Part shown: piece after piece, positions 1 to 4,510 of the stretch | Position numbering within the stretch: position 1 is the first letter of the stretch | Layout: each line of letters starts with the position of its first letter | NCBI GenBank assembly: GCA_031282985.1 | Contig: JAITCR010000158.1 | Coordinates: forward strand, 1 to 7,634 | Direction: 5' to 3' | DNA from: Nitrososphaerota archaeon | Lineage (GTDB): Archaea; Thermoproteota; Bathyarchaeia; Bathyarchaeales; Bathycorpusculaceae | Length of the DNA stretch: 7,634 nt | The notes under the pieces: generated by a model | The model's input: the letters and a program-made list of their open reading frames with translations, nothing else | Databases searched by the model: none | Told to the model about the DNA's origin: nothing | Made by a program: the position numbers and the translations under genes

Positions 1-231
1 CTCACCCAATCATATACAGCTTTGTGTGATACTCCCACAAGTTTTGCTATAGCGCAAAAAGATAACCCGTTAACATATAGTAAAATGGCCAATGTTTGAG
101 TTTTGTGCTTTTTCCGCGGGTTGTTCTTGAGTGAATTGACATTTGCAGTCTTTGCATTTGTAGCGCTGTTTACCATGATGATGATGACCATTTTTTACTG
201 AATGTTCACTTTTACACTTTGGACAACCCAT
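1..231 (-). pseudogene. IS1-type transposase N-terminal fragment, frameshifted, cut by window edge
   Basis: Reading from the ATG at 231, the protein starts MGCPKCKSEHSVKNG and continues through KQRYKCKDCKCQFT. This is the CxxC...CxxC zinc ribbon that opens IS1-family InsA-type transposases. In that frame the reading stops at a TAA at 72-70. One frame over, from about 135 down to the left edge, the protein continues convincingly with KNNPRKKHKTQTLAILLYVNG and then AIAKLVGVSHKAVYDWV, the helix-turn-helix that follows the zinc ribbon in this family. A one-base indel near 126-137 therefore explains the broken frame. No slippery heptamer is visible there, so decay is likelier than programmed frameshifting, but IS1 elements do use frameshifting and this fragment alone cannot exclude it. 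The catalytic domain would lie left of the window. The family call is by motif recognition only. Confidence 0.72.
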
Positions 232-261
232 AATCCAATCTCATAAACACTACACCATCAT

Positions 262-477
262 CCCAATATAAACACTCTCAATCAGGTAAATATGCAAGAA
301 AAACCACCAACATATCTAAACTGTTAATTTGGATTTTCGCCCACCTTTCACATGTTTTTGAACATGAACTTTTGTTAACCTTTCAAGCATCAAATCAAAT
401 GTAGACTTTTTTACGCCAAAAAGTTCTTGATAATCACTTTTACGCAGGCAATCAATACGTTCTCGATTATTTATCAC
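262..477 (-). pseudogene. IS5-type transposase N-terminal fragment, broken
   Basis: From a GTG at 477 the frame reads VINNRERIDCLRKSDYQELF, then GVKKSTFDLMLERLTK and VKGGRKSKLTV, and ends at a TAG at 318-316. A short helix, 'FGVKKSTFDLML', then 'KGGRxxKL' is the usual N-terminal DNA-binding region of archaeal IS5-group transposases. Homology appears to continue in another frame (MLVVFLAYLPD, a stop, then ECLYWDD), matching the helical stretch that normally follows 'KLTxxDxL'. So there is at least one frameshift plus one stop. The DDE catalytic domain is absent: the sequence runs directly into the start of the IS1-type fragment, which suggests that element landed in or beside this one. The left boundary is approximate. 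Confidence 0.62.
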
Positions 478-553
478 ATCTTACCATCAAAACGCACATA
501 ATTTTCTTAATCTAAACTTTAAAACAACAACACAACATATTTAGTTTCCGAAC

Positions 554-1094
554 AGGCCTATTGTTGATGTGGATTCACAGATAGTAAAATATGTTGATTT
601 GGGTGTTGTTGAATGACTGAGCGGTGTTCCAGGGGTTGGGTTTGTTTCTGCAGCTACGGTAGTTGCTGAACTTGGTGGTGTTGAACGGTTTGTTGATGAG
701 AAGATGGTGTGTAGTTATTGTGGTATTGTTGCCTTCTCTTAGACAGAGCGGGAAGAAGCGTTGGAATGGGTACATCACAAAATATGGTTCTAAATGGCTT
801 AGGCGTGTTTTGGTGCAGTGTGCTTTAGCGGCTGTTAAGTGTAGAGGTGATTCTAAGTTTAGGCGTTTTTATTTGCGGGTGAAAGCTCGCAGGGGTCATG
901 GGATTGCTAGTGTTGCTTTGGATAGAAAGATGCTTGGGGTTATGTATCATTTGCTTGTTAGGGGTGAGGTGTTTTCTGAGGCGGGGTTGAAGTCTAGACG
1001 GGTGTGGAGAGTGATTATGGCTAAGGATTTGTCGGTTCCGTTTGATGATGCTTTGGGTTTGCTTGTTAAAGCAGGTTGTATGAACGGCAAGTAA
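554..1094 (+). pseudogene. IS110-type transposase C-terminal half (Transposase_20 region), frameshifted
   Basis: Two reading frames together give a recognisable IS110/IS116/IS902 C-terminal domain. The first, from about 554, reads through an in-frame TGA at 614-616 into LSGVPGVGFVSAATVVAELG and GGVERFVDEK, the 'IPGVG...A..L..E.G...RF' signature. It stops at a TAG at 740. The second, from about 732 to the TAA at 1092-1094, gives PSLRQSGKKRWNGYITKYGS, then KWLRRVLVQCALAAVK and a 'FYLRVKARRGHGIASVALDRKML' style segment, typical of the family's end. The N-terminal RuvC-like DEDD domain is missing, so the piece cannot be active. The coding strand is strikingly rich in G and T. It converges on the SecB-like gene 53 bp away. 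A long open frame can be drawn from a TTG at 663, but its first 23 residues do not belong to the family. Confidence 0.8.
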
Positions 1095-1146
1095 TTAACT
1101 GGCTGCTTTCATGGGAAATTAAAAGAGTATTTGAAATGGAGGAAAC

Positions 1147-1578
1147 TTAGAGACTGTAGTCTCTGCCTTGTGGTTTTATGTTTGGAAGTTTTGTGCCTGC
1201 TTCAGGTATTTGTGGTAACGGAATAGGTGGCGGAATGTTTAGTATCCGTGAGATTAGTACTGATTCGACAAAAACTACGTTTGATATTGATTGGATGATT
1301 ATTTGTGCAGGTGGTTTTTTTTGTTCAAAATCTTTAATAATTTTGTCAACTTCATTTTTTTCGCCATTCACGTAAGCGTTACCTCTAATGCTTATCTGTG
1401 CAATGGATGGGTTATACGCTATCGAAAGCACATATGGAACTTCAAGAGTTTCATCCTGTTTTTTCTCCATGCCAACAACATTGATGTTGGTGTTAATTTG
1501 AATTGGTGGCATTGGTTTGCGGATGTCCCAGTAGCGTTCCGATGAAATGTTTGATATAAATACGTTTACTCTAAGCAT
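1147..1578 (-). CDS. conserved archaeal protein, possible SecB-like fold
   Basis: 143 residues, starting at the ATG at 1578. I do not recognise a named family with certainty. There is no signal peptide or membrane helix. The first two thirds alternate in a beta-strand pattern (LRVNVFISNISSERYW at 2-17, IQINTNINVVGM at 26-37, EVPYVLSIAYNPSIAQISIRG at 46-66). A charged helix follows (EVDKIIKDFEQKK at 76-88), then a hydrophobic helix (VVFVESVLISRILNI at 101-115), then a proline-rich tail (PPPIPLPQIP at 116-125). This order resembles SecB: a strand-rich body, an amphipathic helix, then a 'sdLvsRggFPPlnLpPv' type end. The likeness is pattern-based, and SecB-like proteins are known in some archaea. 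It is the last gene of the minus-strand block, 56 bp after S27ae, with its own TATA-like box. A holdase for nascent proteins is a reasonable hypothesis, not a demonstrated role. Confidence 0.85.
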   Translation of the reverse strand: MLRVNVFISNISSERYWDIRKPMPPIQINTNINVVGMEKKQDETLEVPYVLSIAYNPSIAQISIRGNAYVNGEKNEVDKIIKDFEQKKPPAQIIIQSISNVVFVESVLISRILNIPPPIPLPQIPEAGTKLPNIKPQGRDYSL

Positions 1579-1610
1579 AATAGGTCAAAAAAGGAATAGT
1601 GCAGTTGAAA

Positions 1611-1620
1611 GATTTAAAAC
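1611..1620 (-). promoter_or_regulatory. TATA-like box before the SecB-like gene
   Basis: On the minus strand this reads GTTTTAAATC, an archaeal TATA-like octamer centred about 38 bp before the ATG at 1578. With the usual 25-27 bp spacing, transcription would start near 1590 and leave a leader of about 12 nt. No clear Shine-Dalgarno sequence is visible. Together with the T tract at 1634-1629, it suggests the SecB-like gene can be transcribed apart from S27ae. Confidence 0.4.
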
Positions 1621-1628
1621 TGCTTGTT

Positions 1629-1634
1629 AAAAAA
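1629..1634 (-). terminator. T6 tract directly after S27ae stop
   Basis: The S27ae stop codon TAA (1637-1635) is followed without a gap by six T on the minus strand. Archaeal RNA polymerase can terminate on short oligo-U stretches without a stem-loop. The tract is short, so partial termination is more plausible than complete. Confidence 0.35.
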
Positions 1635-1850
1635 TTATTTTTGTTTGTAGCGTGTAAAGCCACAGTGACCACAAGTGTATCTAGAATCGTGGTCTGCCAT
1701 GAAATACCCTGGACCGCAGCGTTCGCAAGTTGGGCGTGCACGAAAAACTTTGTCGCCTTCAACTTTATACAGAACGCTAACACCGCTTGCTTTCTTTTTT
1801 GCTTTTTCTTTTGGTTTATTTTCAGTTTTTGCATCTGCTGGTTTTGGCAT
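1635..1850 (-). CDS. rps27ae: 30S ribosomal protein S27ae
   Basis: 71 residues. This is the zinc-ribbon protein of the small subunit head. The zinc site is clear: CERC at 42-45 and CGHC at 60-63, separated by 14 residues including GPGYFMADHDSRYT. The conserved YKVEGDKVFRARPTC lead-in and the ending GFTRYKQK are also typical. The first 22 or so residues (MPKPADAKTENKPKEKAKKK) form a lysine- and proline-rich extension longer than in many archaeal S27ae, probably disordered and rRNA-contacting. The ATG at 1850-1848 overlaps the S24e stop by one base (TAATG), so the two are probably translationally coupled. A T tract lies directly after the stop. Pairing with S24e is a standard archaeal and eukaryotic arrangement, which supports the call. 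Confidence 0.95.
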   Translation of the reverse strand: MPKPADAKTENKPKEKAKKKASGVSVLYKVEGDKVFRARPTCERCGPGYFMADHDSRYTCGHCGFTRYKQK

Positions 1851-2158
1851 TATGTTTGTGCCTCTTCTTTAGGTTTTTCAGGATTGTTTCTTTTCCTGAT
1901 GTATTCTGGTTCTACAACTTGAGCTTGTTCGACACTTTGATAGACATTAGCAACACCGTTAGTGATGTTTGTACCAGTTAACGTTTTCATACATTTAATG
2001 TAAACAACGCTTTCTTTAACTTGCACTGCGTTAGCAACTGCTCTTTTAGTATCAAGTCTATTTGGTGTCTTTTCTTTTGGACCTTGTGTGATTGTGAAAC
2101 CTACTTCTTTACGTTTGAGAAGTGGGTTTTCTTTAGTTGACACGATTTTGATTTCCAT
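1850..2158 (-). CDS. rps24e: 30S ribosomal protein S24e
   Basis: 102 residues, a normal length for archaeal S24e. It begins MEIKIVSTKENPLLKRKEVG, the family's opening strand and 'NPLLxRKE' motif, followed by FTITQGPKEKTPNR, an alternating region around 40-55 (RAVANAVQVKESVVYI) and the TLTGTNITNGVANVY block near residues 60-75. The charged tail (EYIRKRNNPEKPKEEAQT) is usual. It is a small-subunit protein with an RRM-like fold. The ATG at 2158 follows a leader containing AAGTGAA about 10 nt upstream, a partial match to the GGTGA ribosome-binding core. It lies 48 bp after the dephospho-CoA kinase gene and overlaps S27ae by one base. Confidence 0.95.
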   Translation of the reverse strand: MEIKIVSTKENPLLKRKEVGFTITQGPKEKTPNRLDTKRAVANAVQVKESVVYIKCMKTLTGTNITNGVANVYQSVEQAQVVEPEYIRKRNNPEKPKEEAQT

Positions 2159-2166
2159 GAATATTC

Positions 2167-2179
2167 ACTTGATTCAAGT
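2167..2179. repeat. perfect inverted repeat in the S24e leader
   Basis: ACTTGATTCAAGT is a 6-bp perfect palindrome around one central base, sitting 9-21 bp before the S24e ATG and containing the AAGTGA-like ribosome-binding stretch at its edge on the minus strand. It could be an operator half-site pair or a weak hairpin occluding the start. Short palindromes also occur by chance. Confidence 0.3.
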
Positions 2180-2206
2180 CTTGAGTTCTTACAGTATTCT
2201 TCTTAT

Positions 2207-2731
2207 TTAGCTTTTCGAACGTTTTTCCATCTCTTTCAGGAATTTAGAGGTTTCTGTTTTCTTTTCAGGTGAAACTTTAACCAAAACTATACCTTCATAT
2301 GGTTGTCCATATACTACTACCGAATTTTCGGGTGCATATAGTACAGCAATAAGTGTAAGCAAATCTTCTTCGCCATCTACAACTATATGTGTTTGTTCGC
2401 TATTTTTTAGAGCATTCTCTATGGCATCAATAGCTTCTTTAGTTATGGTTCCTTGCGGATTTTTTACCTTAACCGCTTCAGAAATGTGAATGGCCGGTTG
2501 AAATTTGTTACGCATACTCTGATTATCTACAATAGCCAAGTCCGGAGGAATATTGTAATCTTGCAAATTTTTTGTAACTACATCCCCTACAGAAATTATT
2601 TTTGGTGGACTTTGCTTTTTAATTTCTTTCATTTTTGACATGGTCTGAGCAACTGAACCTTTAACTAAACTGCCAAATGGCTCTTTGAGTTTTACTCTAA
2701 GTTCAGGTGAAATAGTGTAAACGACCAACAT
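2207..2731 (-). CDS. GTP-dependent dephospho-CoA kinase (DUF359 family)
   Basis: 174 residues from the ATG at 2731. It phosphorylates dephospho-CoA with GTP in the last step of archaeal CoA synthesis, replacing the ATP-dependent CoaE enzyme. Family blocks visible: VGDVVTKNL at 48-56, IVDNQSMR at 67-74, NPQGTIT at 91-97, DGEEDLL at 119-125 and YGQPYEGIV at 141-149. The acidic GEEDLL and VGDVV/DNxxxR motifs are those conserved in DUF359 proteins. A GTG at 2743 would add MFLS, but the ATG is preferred because it leaves room for GAGAG-like sequence upstream and because the family normally begins near 'LR..LkeP.G'. It lies between spt4 and S24e, where TACK archaea commonly keep it among translation genes; why a CoA enzyme sits there is not known from the sequence. 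Confidence 0.9.
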   Translation of the reverse strand: MLVVYTISPELRVKLKEPFGSLVKGSVAQTMSKMKEIKKQSPPKIISVGDVVTKNLQDYNIPPDLAIVDNQSMRNKFQPAIHISEAVKVKNPQGTITKEAIDAIENALKNSEQTHIVVDGEEDLLTLIAVLYAPENSVVVYGQPYEGIVLVKVSPEKKTETSKFLKEMEKRSKS

Positions 2732-2769
2732 AGATAAAAACACTCTCTGATAAAAATGTTAAAAAATTG

Positions 2770-2776
2770 TTAAATA
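2770..2776 (-). promoter_or_regulatory. TATA-like box before the dephospho-CoA kinase gene
   Basis: The minus strand reads TATTTAA within an AT-rich spacer, centred about 42 bp before the ATG at 2731. This predicts a start near 2747 and a leader of about 16 nt. It lies just past the hairpin at the end of spt4, so terminator and promoter would be back to back. AT-rich spacers often contain such boxes by chance. Confidence 0.35.
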
Positions 2777-2781
2777 ATATT

Positions 2782-2801
2782 GTTCGCCTGTTTCAGCGAA
2801 C
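2782..2801 (-). terminator. stem-loop at the end of spt4
   Basis: On the minus strand GTTCGC and GCGAAC form a perfect 6-bp stem with an 8-nt loop that contains the spt4 stop codon (2795-2793). An AT-rich stretch follows, with T6 and T5 runs between 2766 and 2750. This could end or attenuate the PIN-rpoE1-spt4 transcript before the kinase gene. Stem-loops are not required for archaeal termination, so the T runs may matter more. Confidence 0.4.
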
Positions 2802-2978
2802 TTTTAAAACATAACGACCTTTGTCTTTAACACCCATGACTTTTGCGATTGCTGAATTTTCAGCATCAAATAAAACAACAAGACCGCTATAATCTTCACT
2901 TAAACTACTGCTTTTGCATTTTGGACAAGAATTTTCCTTAGTTAAAAAATGACAATTAGCACATGCTTTTTCACTCAT
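2793..2978 (-). CDS. spt4: transcription elongation factor Spt4 (RpoE2)
   Basis: 61 residues, the standard archaeal length. Spt4 binds the NGN domain of Spt5; the pair closes over the RNA polymerase cleft and raises processivity. The zinc ribbon is plain: CANC at 6-9 and CPKC at 18-21. The conserved SEDYSGLVVLFDAENSAIAK segment follows (27-46), where the acidic pair contacts Spt5. The start is the ATG at 2978, which overlaps the rpoE1 stop in ATGA (4 bp), giving translational coupling. A longer frame upstream to 3047 only reads rpoE1 sequence in another frame and is rejected. Gene order rpoE1-spt4 is a conserved archaeal pair. Confidence 0.95.
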   Translation of the reverse strand: MSEKACANCHFLTKENSCPKCKSSSLSEDYSGLVVLFDAENSAIAKVMGVKDKGRYVLKVR

Positions 2979-3565
2979 TGTTTCTTCTCCTCCGCTTTTT
3001 CTTCTGTGACAACAGATGGAATTAATCCTTGATCCATTTGGAGCCACTCTAATTTACCAAGGAATGGTTGTCTTGCGGTTACGCCGATTTTACCCGAACT
3101 ACCTGCTCTGCCAAGTGAAACTGCTGTAATGCGTACACGAACTTTGTCCCCTGTAACGAGTTTGCGTTTTGACTCTTTACCAAGAAGCACTCCTTGCTTT
3201 TCATCGTATGAGATGAAGTCATCCATGAGTTGTGAAACGTGAAGTAATGCATCAATTGGGCCAATTCTGATGAACGCTCCAAAATCCGCTATTTCAACAA
3301 CATCTCCTTCAACTACTTCTTGAATTATTGGGTAAAAAGTTAATATCGAAAACGTCACTTTGTGAAACGTTGCACCGTCGCCTGGGATGATTTTACCTAT
3401 TGGGCTTACTTGAATACCTGTAACGGCTATTACATAGCCTAATTCTTCATCCACTATTCCTTCGTATTTATGTTTTACTTGCTCGCGACCAACTTTTTCA
3501 AGTGGTTTTCCGAAGGTCTCTGGTGGAATACGTATGGTGTCTTGAAGAGTAATTAATTTAAACAT
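2975..3565 (-). CDS. rpoE1: DNA-directed RNA polymerase subunit E' (Rpo7/RpoE1)
   Basis: 196 residues. It is the Rpb7 homologue and, with Rpo4, forms the polymerase stalk that binds nascent RNA and aids open-complex formation and termination. The N-terminal tip domain spans about 1-78 (MFKLITLQDTIRIPP, then KYEGIVDEELGYVIAVTGI). The S1/OB RNA-binding domain covers about 82-165, with VVEGDVVEIADFGAFIRIGP at 84-103 and IDALLHVSQLMDD at 104-116. The tail after 180 is charged and probably disordered. The ATG at 3565 directly abuts the stop of the upstream PIN gene, with no spacer, and its end overlaps spt4 by 4 bp. Expression is therefore likely as one PIN-rpoE1-spt4 unit. The partner rpoF is not in the window. 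Confidence 0.96.
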   Translation of the reverse strand: MFKLITLQDTIRIPPETFGKPLEKVGREQVKHKYEGIVDEELGYVIAVTGIQVSPIGKIIPGDGATFHKVTFSILTFYPIIQEVVEGDVVEIADFGAFIRIGPIDALLHVSQLMDDFISYDEKQGVLLGKESKRKLVTGDKVRVRITAVSLGRAGSSGKIGVTARQPFLGKLEWLQMDQGLIPSVVTEEKAEEKKQ

Positions 3566-3985
3566 CTACGATATCAATCCGTCAATCTCTAGACGAGATT
3601 TTTGCCTTACATAAATCACTGGCAGACTTATATCTCTTAGCCTCTTCCGTAATTGACCATCATTGGTAAAAACTGGTGAATTCCAGTCTTTTGCTACTTT
3701 AACTATACTATCGTCGGTTGTAAGTTTATCTGGAACTGTAACTGAAACTAATTCACATTTTTCAGATAGTTTAAGTGCAAAATTTGCTTGTCGACGTAGT
3801 TTATAGGATTTTTTGTTTGCAAGCATTTCAAGTTCAGCTTTAACTGGATAAATTAAAATACATTCTACATTTCTGTTTAGTAGCCGTCTAAGTTCTTCAA
3901 AGATATCTATTTTTAACTCTACTGGTATAAATAGTGCATTTGAATCAAAGATAATTTTTAGAGGTTGAGATGTTGTTTTTGGCAT
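3566..3985 (-). CDS. PIN-domain protein (Fcf1/Utp24- or VapC9-like RNase)
   Basis: 139 residues forming one PIN domain with little else. The acidic metal-binding residues expected in PIN nucleases are all visible: D14 in IIFDSNAL, E51 in YPVKAELEML, D91/D92 in TTDDSIV and D109 in VFTNDGQLR. The ending PVIYVRQKSRLEIDG is typical of archaeal relatives of the Fcf1/Utp24 group, which cleave pre-rRNA in eukaryotes. No antitoxin-sized gene lies upstream, and the gene is embedded between translation and polymerase genes. That argues for a housekeeping RNA-processing role rather than a toxin, though the actual substrate is not shown. The ATG at 3985 is the only sensible start, and a TATA-like box 26 bp upstream predicts a leaderless transcript. 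Its stop touches the rpoE1 ATG. Confidence 0.9.
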   Translation of the reverse strand: MPKTTSQPLKIIFDSNALFIPVELKIDIFEELRRLLNRNVECILIYPVKAELEMLANKKSYKLRRQANFALKLSEKCELVSVTVPDKLTTDDSIVKVAKDWNSPVFTNDGQLRKRLRDISLPVIYVRQKSRLEIDGLIS

Positions 3986-3987
3986 TT

Positions 3988-4001
3988 AAACGCCTGTTGC
4001 T
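3988..4001 (-). promoter_or_regulatory. leader motif copy 1 (before PIN gene)
   Basis: The minus strand reads AGCAACAGGCGTTT, 2 bp before the PIN ATG. It matches 12 of 14 bases of the motif before aIF2 gamma (AGCTAAAGGCGTTT). It lies between the TATA-like box and the start codon. Function unknown; it could be a factor-binding site, an initiator-region element or a ribosome contact. Confidence 0.4.
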
Positions 4002-4005
4002 CACA

Positions 4006-4014
4006 TTTTATATT
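4006..4014 (-). promoter_or_regulatory. TATA box of the PIN-rpoE1-spt4 unit
   Basis: The minus strand reads AATATAAAA, centred about 26 bp before the ATG at 3985. At standard archaeal spacing, transcription starts at or within a base or two of the A of the ATG, so the message would be leaderless. It sits 30-40 bp from the oppositely directed Nudix promoter. Confidence 0.5.
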
Positions 4015-4042
4015 TTCTATAATAATCTTAATTATAACCTTC

Positions 4043-4050
4043 TTTAAATA
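4043..4050 (+). promoter_or_regulatory. TATA box of the Nudix gene
   Basis: TTTAAATA, the consensus-like archaeal box, lies 35-42 bp before the GTG at 4085. The predicted start is near 4073, leaving about 12 nt of leader that includes GGTGAT at 4075-4080, a good match to the archaeal ribosome-binding core and correctly placed for the GTG. Confidence 0.55.
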
Positions 4051-4084
4051 CTTCTCAACTGAAATTCGTTTATTGGTGATATTT

Positions 4085-4504
4085 GTGCTTGGTGAAAAAT
4101 CTTGCGGGGCGCTTATTTATTTAAAAAACGGTTCTGAACTTTTTTATTTACTACTACATTATGAGTCTGGGCATTGGGATTTTGTTAAAGGTAACATTGA
4201 AATAAATGAAACAGAAAAAGAAACTGTTGTAAGAGAACTGAGAGAAGAAACAGGAATAACCGATGCCACTTTTGTAGACGAGTTTAGAGAAAAAATAGAG
4301 TACTATTACCGCCGCAGACAAGGTGAAACCGTACACAAAGAAGTGATTTTTTATCTCATGGAAACAAATACCAAAACTATTGAATTATCTTTCGAACATG
4401 TCGGTTCAACATGGCTTAACTACACTCAAGCTATGGAAAAGTTAACGTTCAAAAACGCAAAAGACCTGCTAAAAAAAGCAAATATGTTTTTGAATAAAAA
4501 ATAA
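4085..4504 (+). CDS. Nudix hydrolase, diadenosine tetraphosphatase-like
   Basis: 139 residues from the GTG at 4085. Nudix enzymes hydrolyse nucleoside diphosphates linked to another group; the preceding HWDFVKGNIE segment is typical of the asymmetric Ap4A hydrolase (NUDT2-like) branch, which removes dinucleoside polyphosphates made by aminoacyl-tRNA synthetases. The full Nudix box is present at 36-58: G36, E42, then RELREETGI at 50-58 with the metal-binding REUXEE core intact. Start choice: GGTGAT lies 5 bp upstream and the family normally begins just before 'EKSCGALIY'; a longer frame back to 3965 adds a hydrophobic lead that crosses both promoters and is rejected. It is the only intact plus-strand gene here, divergent from PIN and converging on aIF2 gamma with 6 bp between stops. 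Substrate is inferred from family likeness. Confidence 0.88.
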   Translation: MLGEKSCGALIYLKNGSELFYLLLHYESGHWDFVKGNIEINETEKETVVRELREETGITDATFVDEFREKIEYYYRRRQGETVHKEVIFYLMETNTKTIELSFEHVGSTWLNYTQAMEKLTFKNAKDLLKKANMFLNKK

Positions 4505-4508
4505 TTTT
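4496..4508. terminator. compact bidirectional A/T terminator candidate
   Basis: A6, then TAA, then TTTT, straddling the Nudix stop codon. Read on the plus strand, TTTT follows the stop directly; read on the minus strand, a T6 run lies shortly after the aIF2 gamma stop (4513-4511). Convergent genes 6 bp apart have to terminate in such shared sequence or inside each other. No stem-loop is evident. Confidence 0.35.
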
Positions 4509-4510
4509 GA

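Noticed and set aside
663..731. N-terminal part of a 143-residue plus-strand reading frame starting at TTG 663
   Set aside because: The family-matching sequence here (VVAELGGVERF) is in another frame; the frame from 663 matches IS110 only from about 732.
1..1094. Stop-codon reassignment (for example TAG as pyrrolysine) explaining broken transposases
   Set aside because: The breaks mix TAG, TGA and frameshifts, and the core genes use normal stops; ordinary decay explains them.
2732..2743. GTG start for the dephospho-CoA kinase
   Set aside because: It leaves no room for a ribosome-binding sequence and adds four non-conserved residues.
2979..3047. 23-residue N-terminal extension of Spt4
   Set aside because: It lies entirely inside rpoE1 in another frame; the ATG at 2978 gives the standard Spt4 length and zinc ribbon position.
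3566..3985. VapC-type toxin of a toxin-antitoxin pair
   Set aside because: No antitoxin-like gene is adjacent, and the gene is tightly coupled to rpoE1 and spt4, which points to housekeeping RNA processing.
3965..4084. 40-residue hydrophobic N-terminal extension of the Nudix protein
   Set aside because: It would cross both promoters and part of the PIN gene. The GTG at 4085 has a proper GGTGAT and fits the family start.
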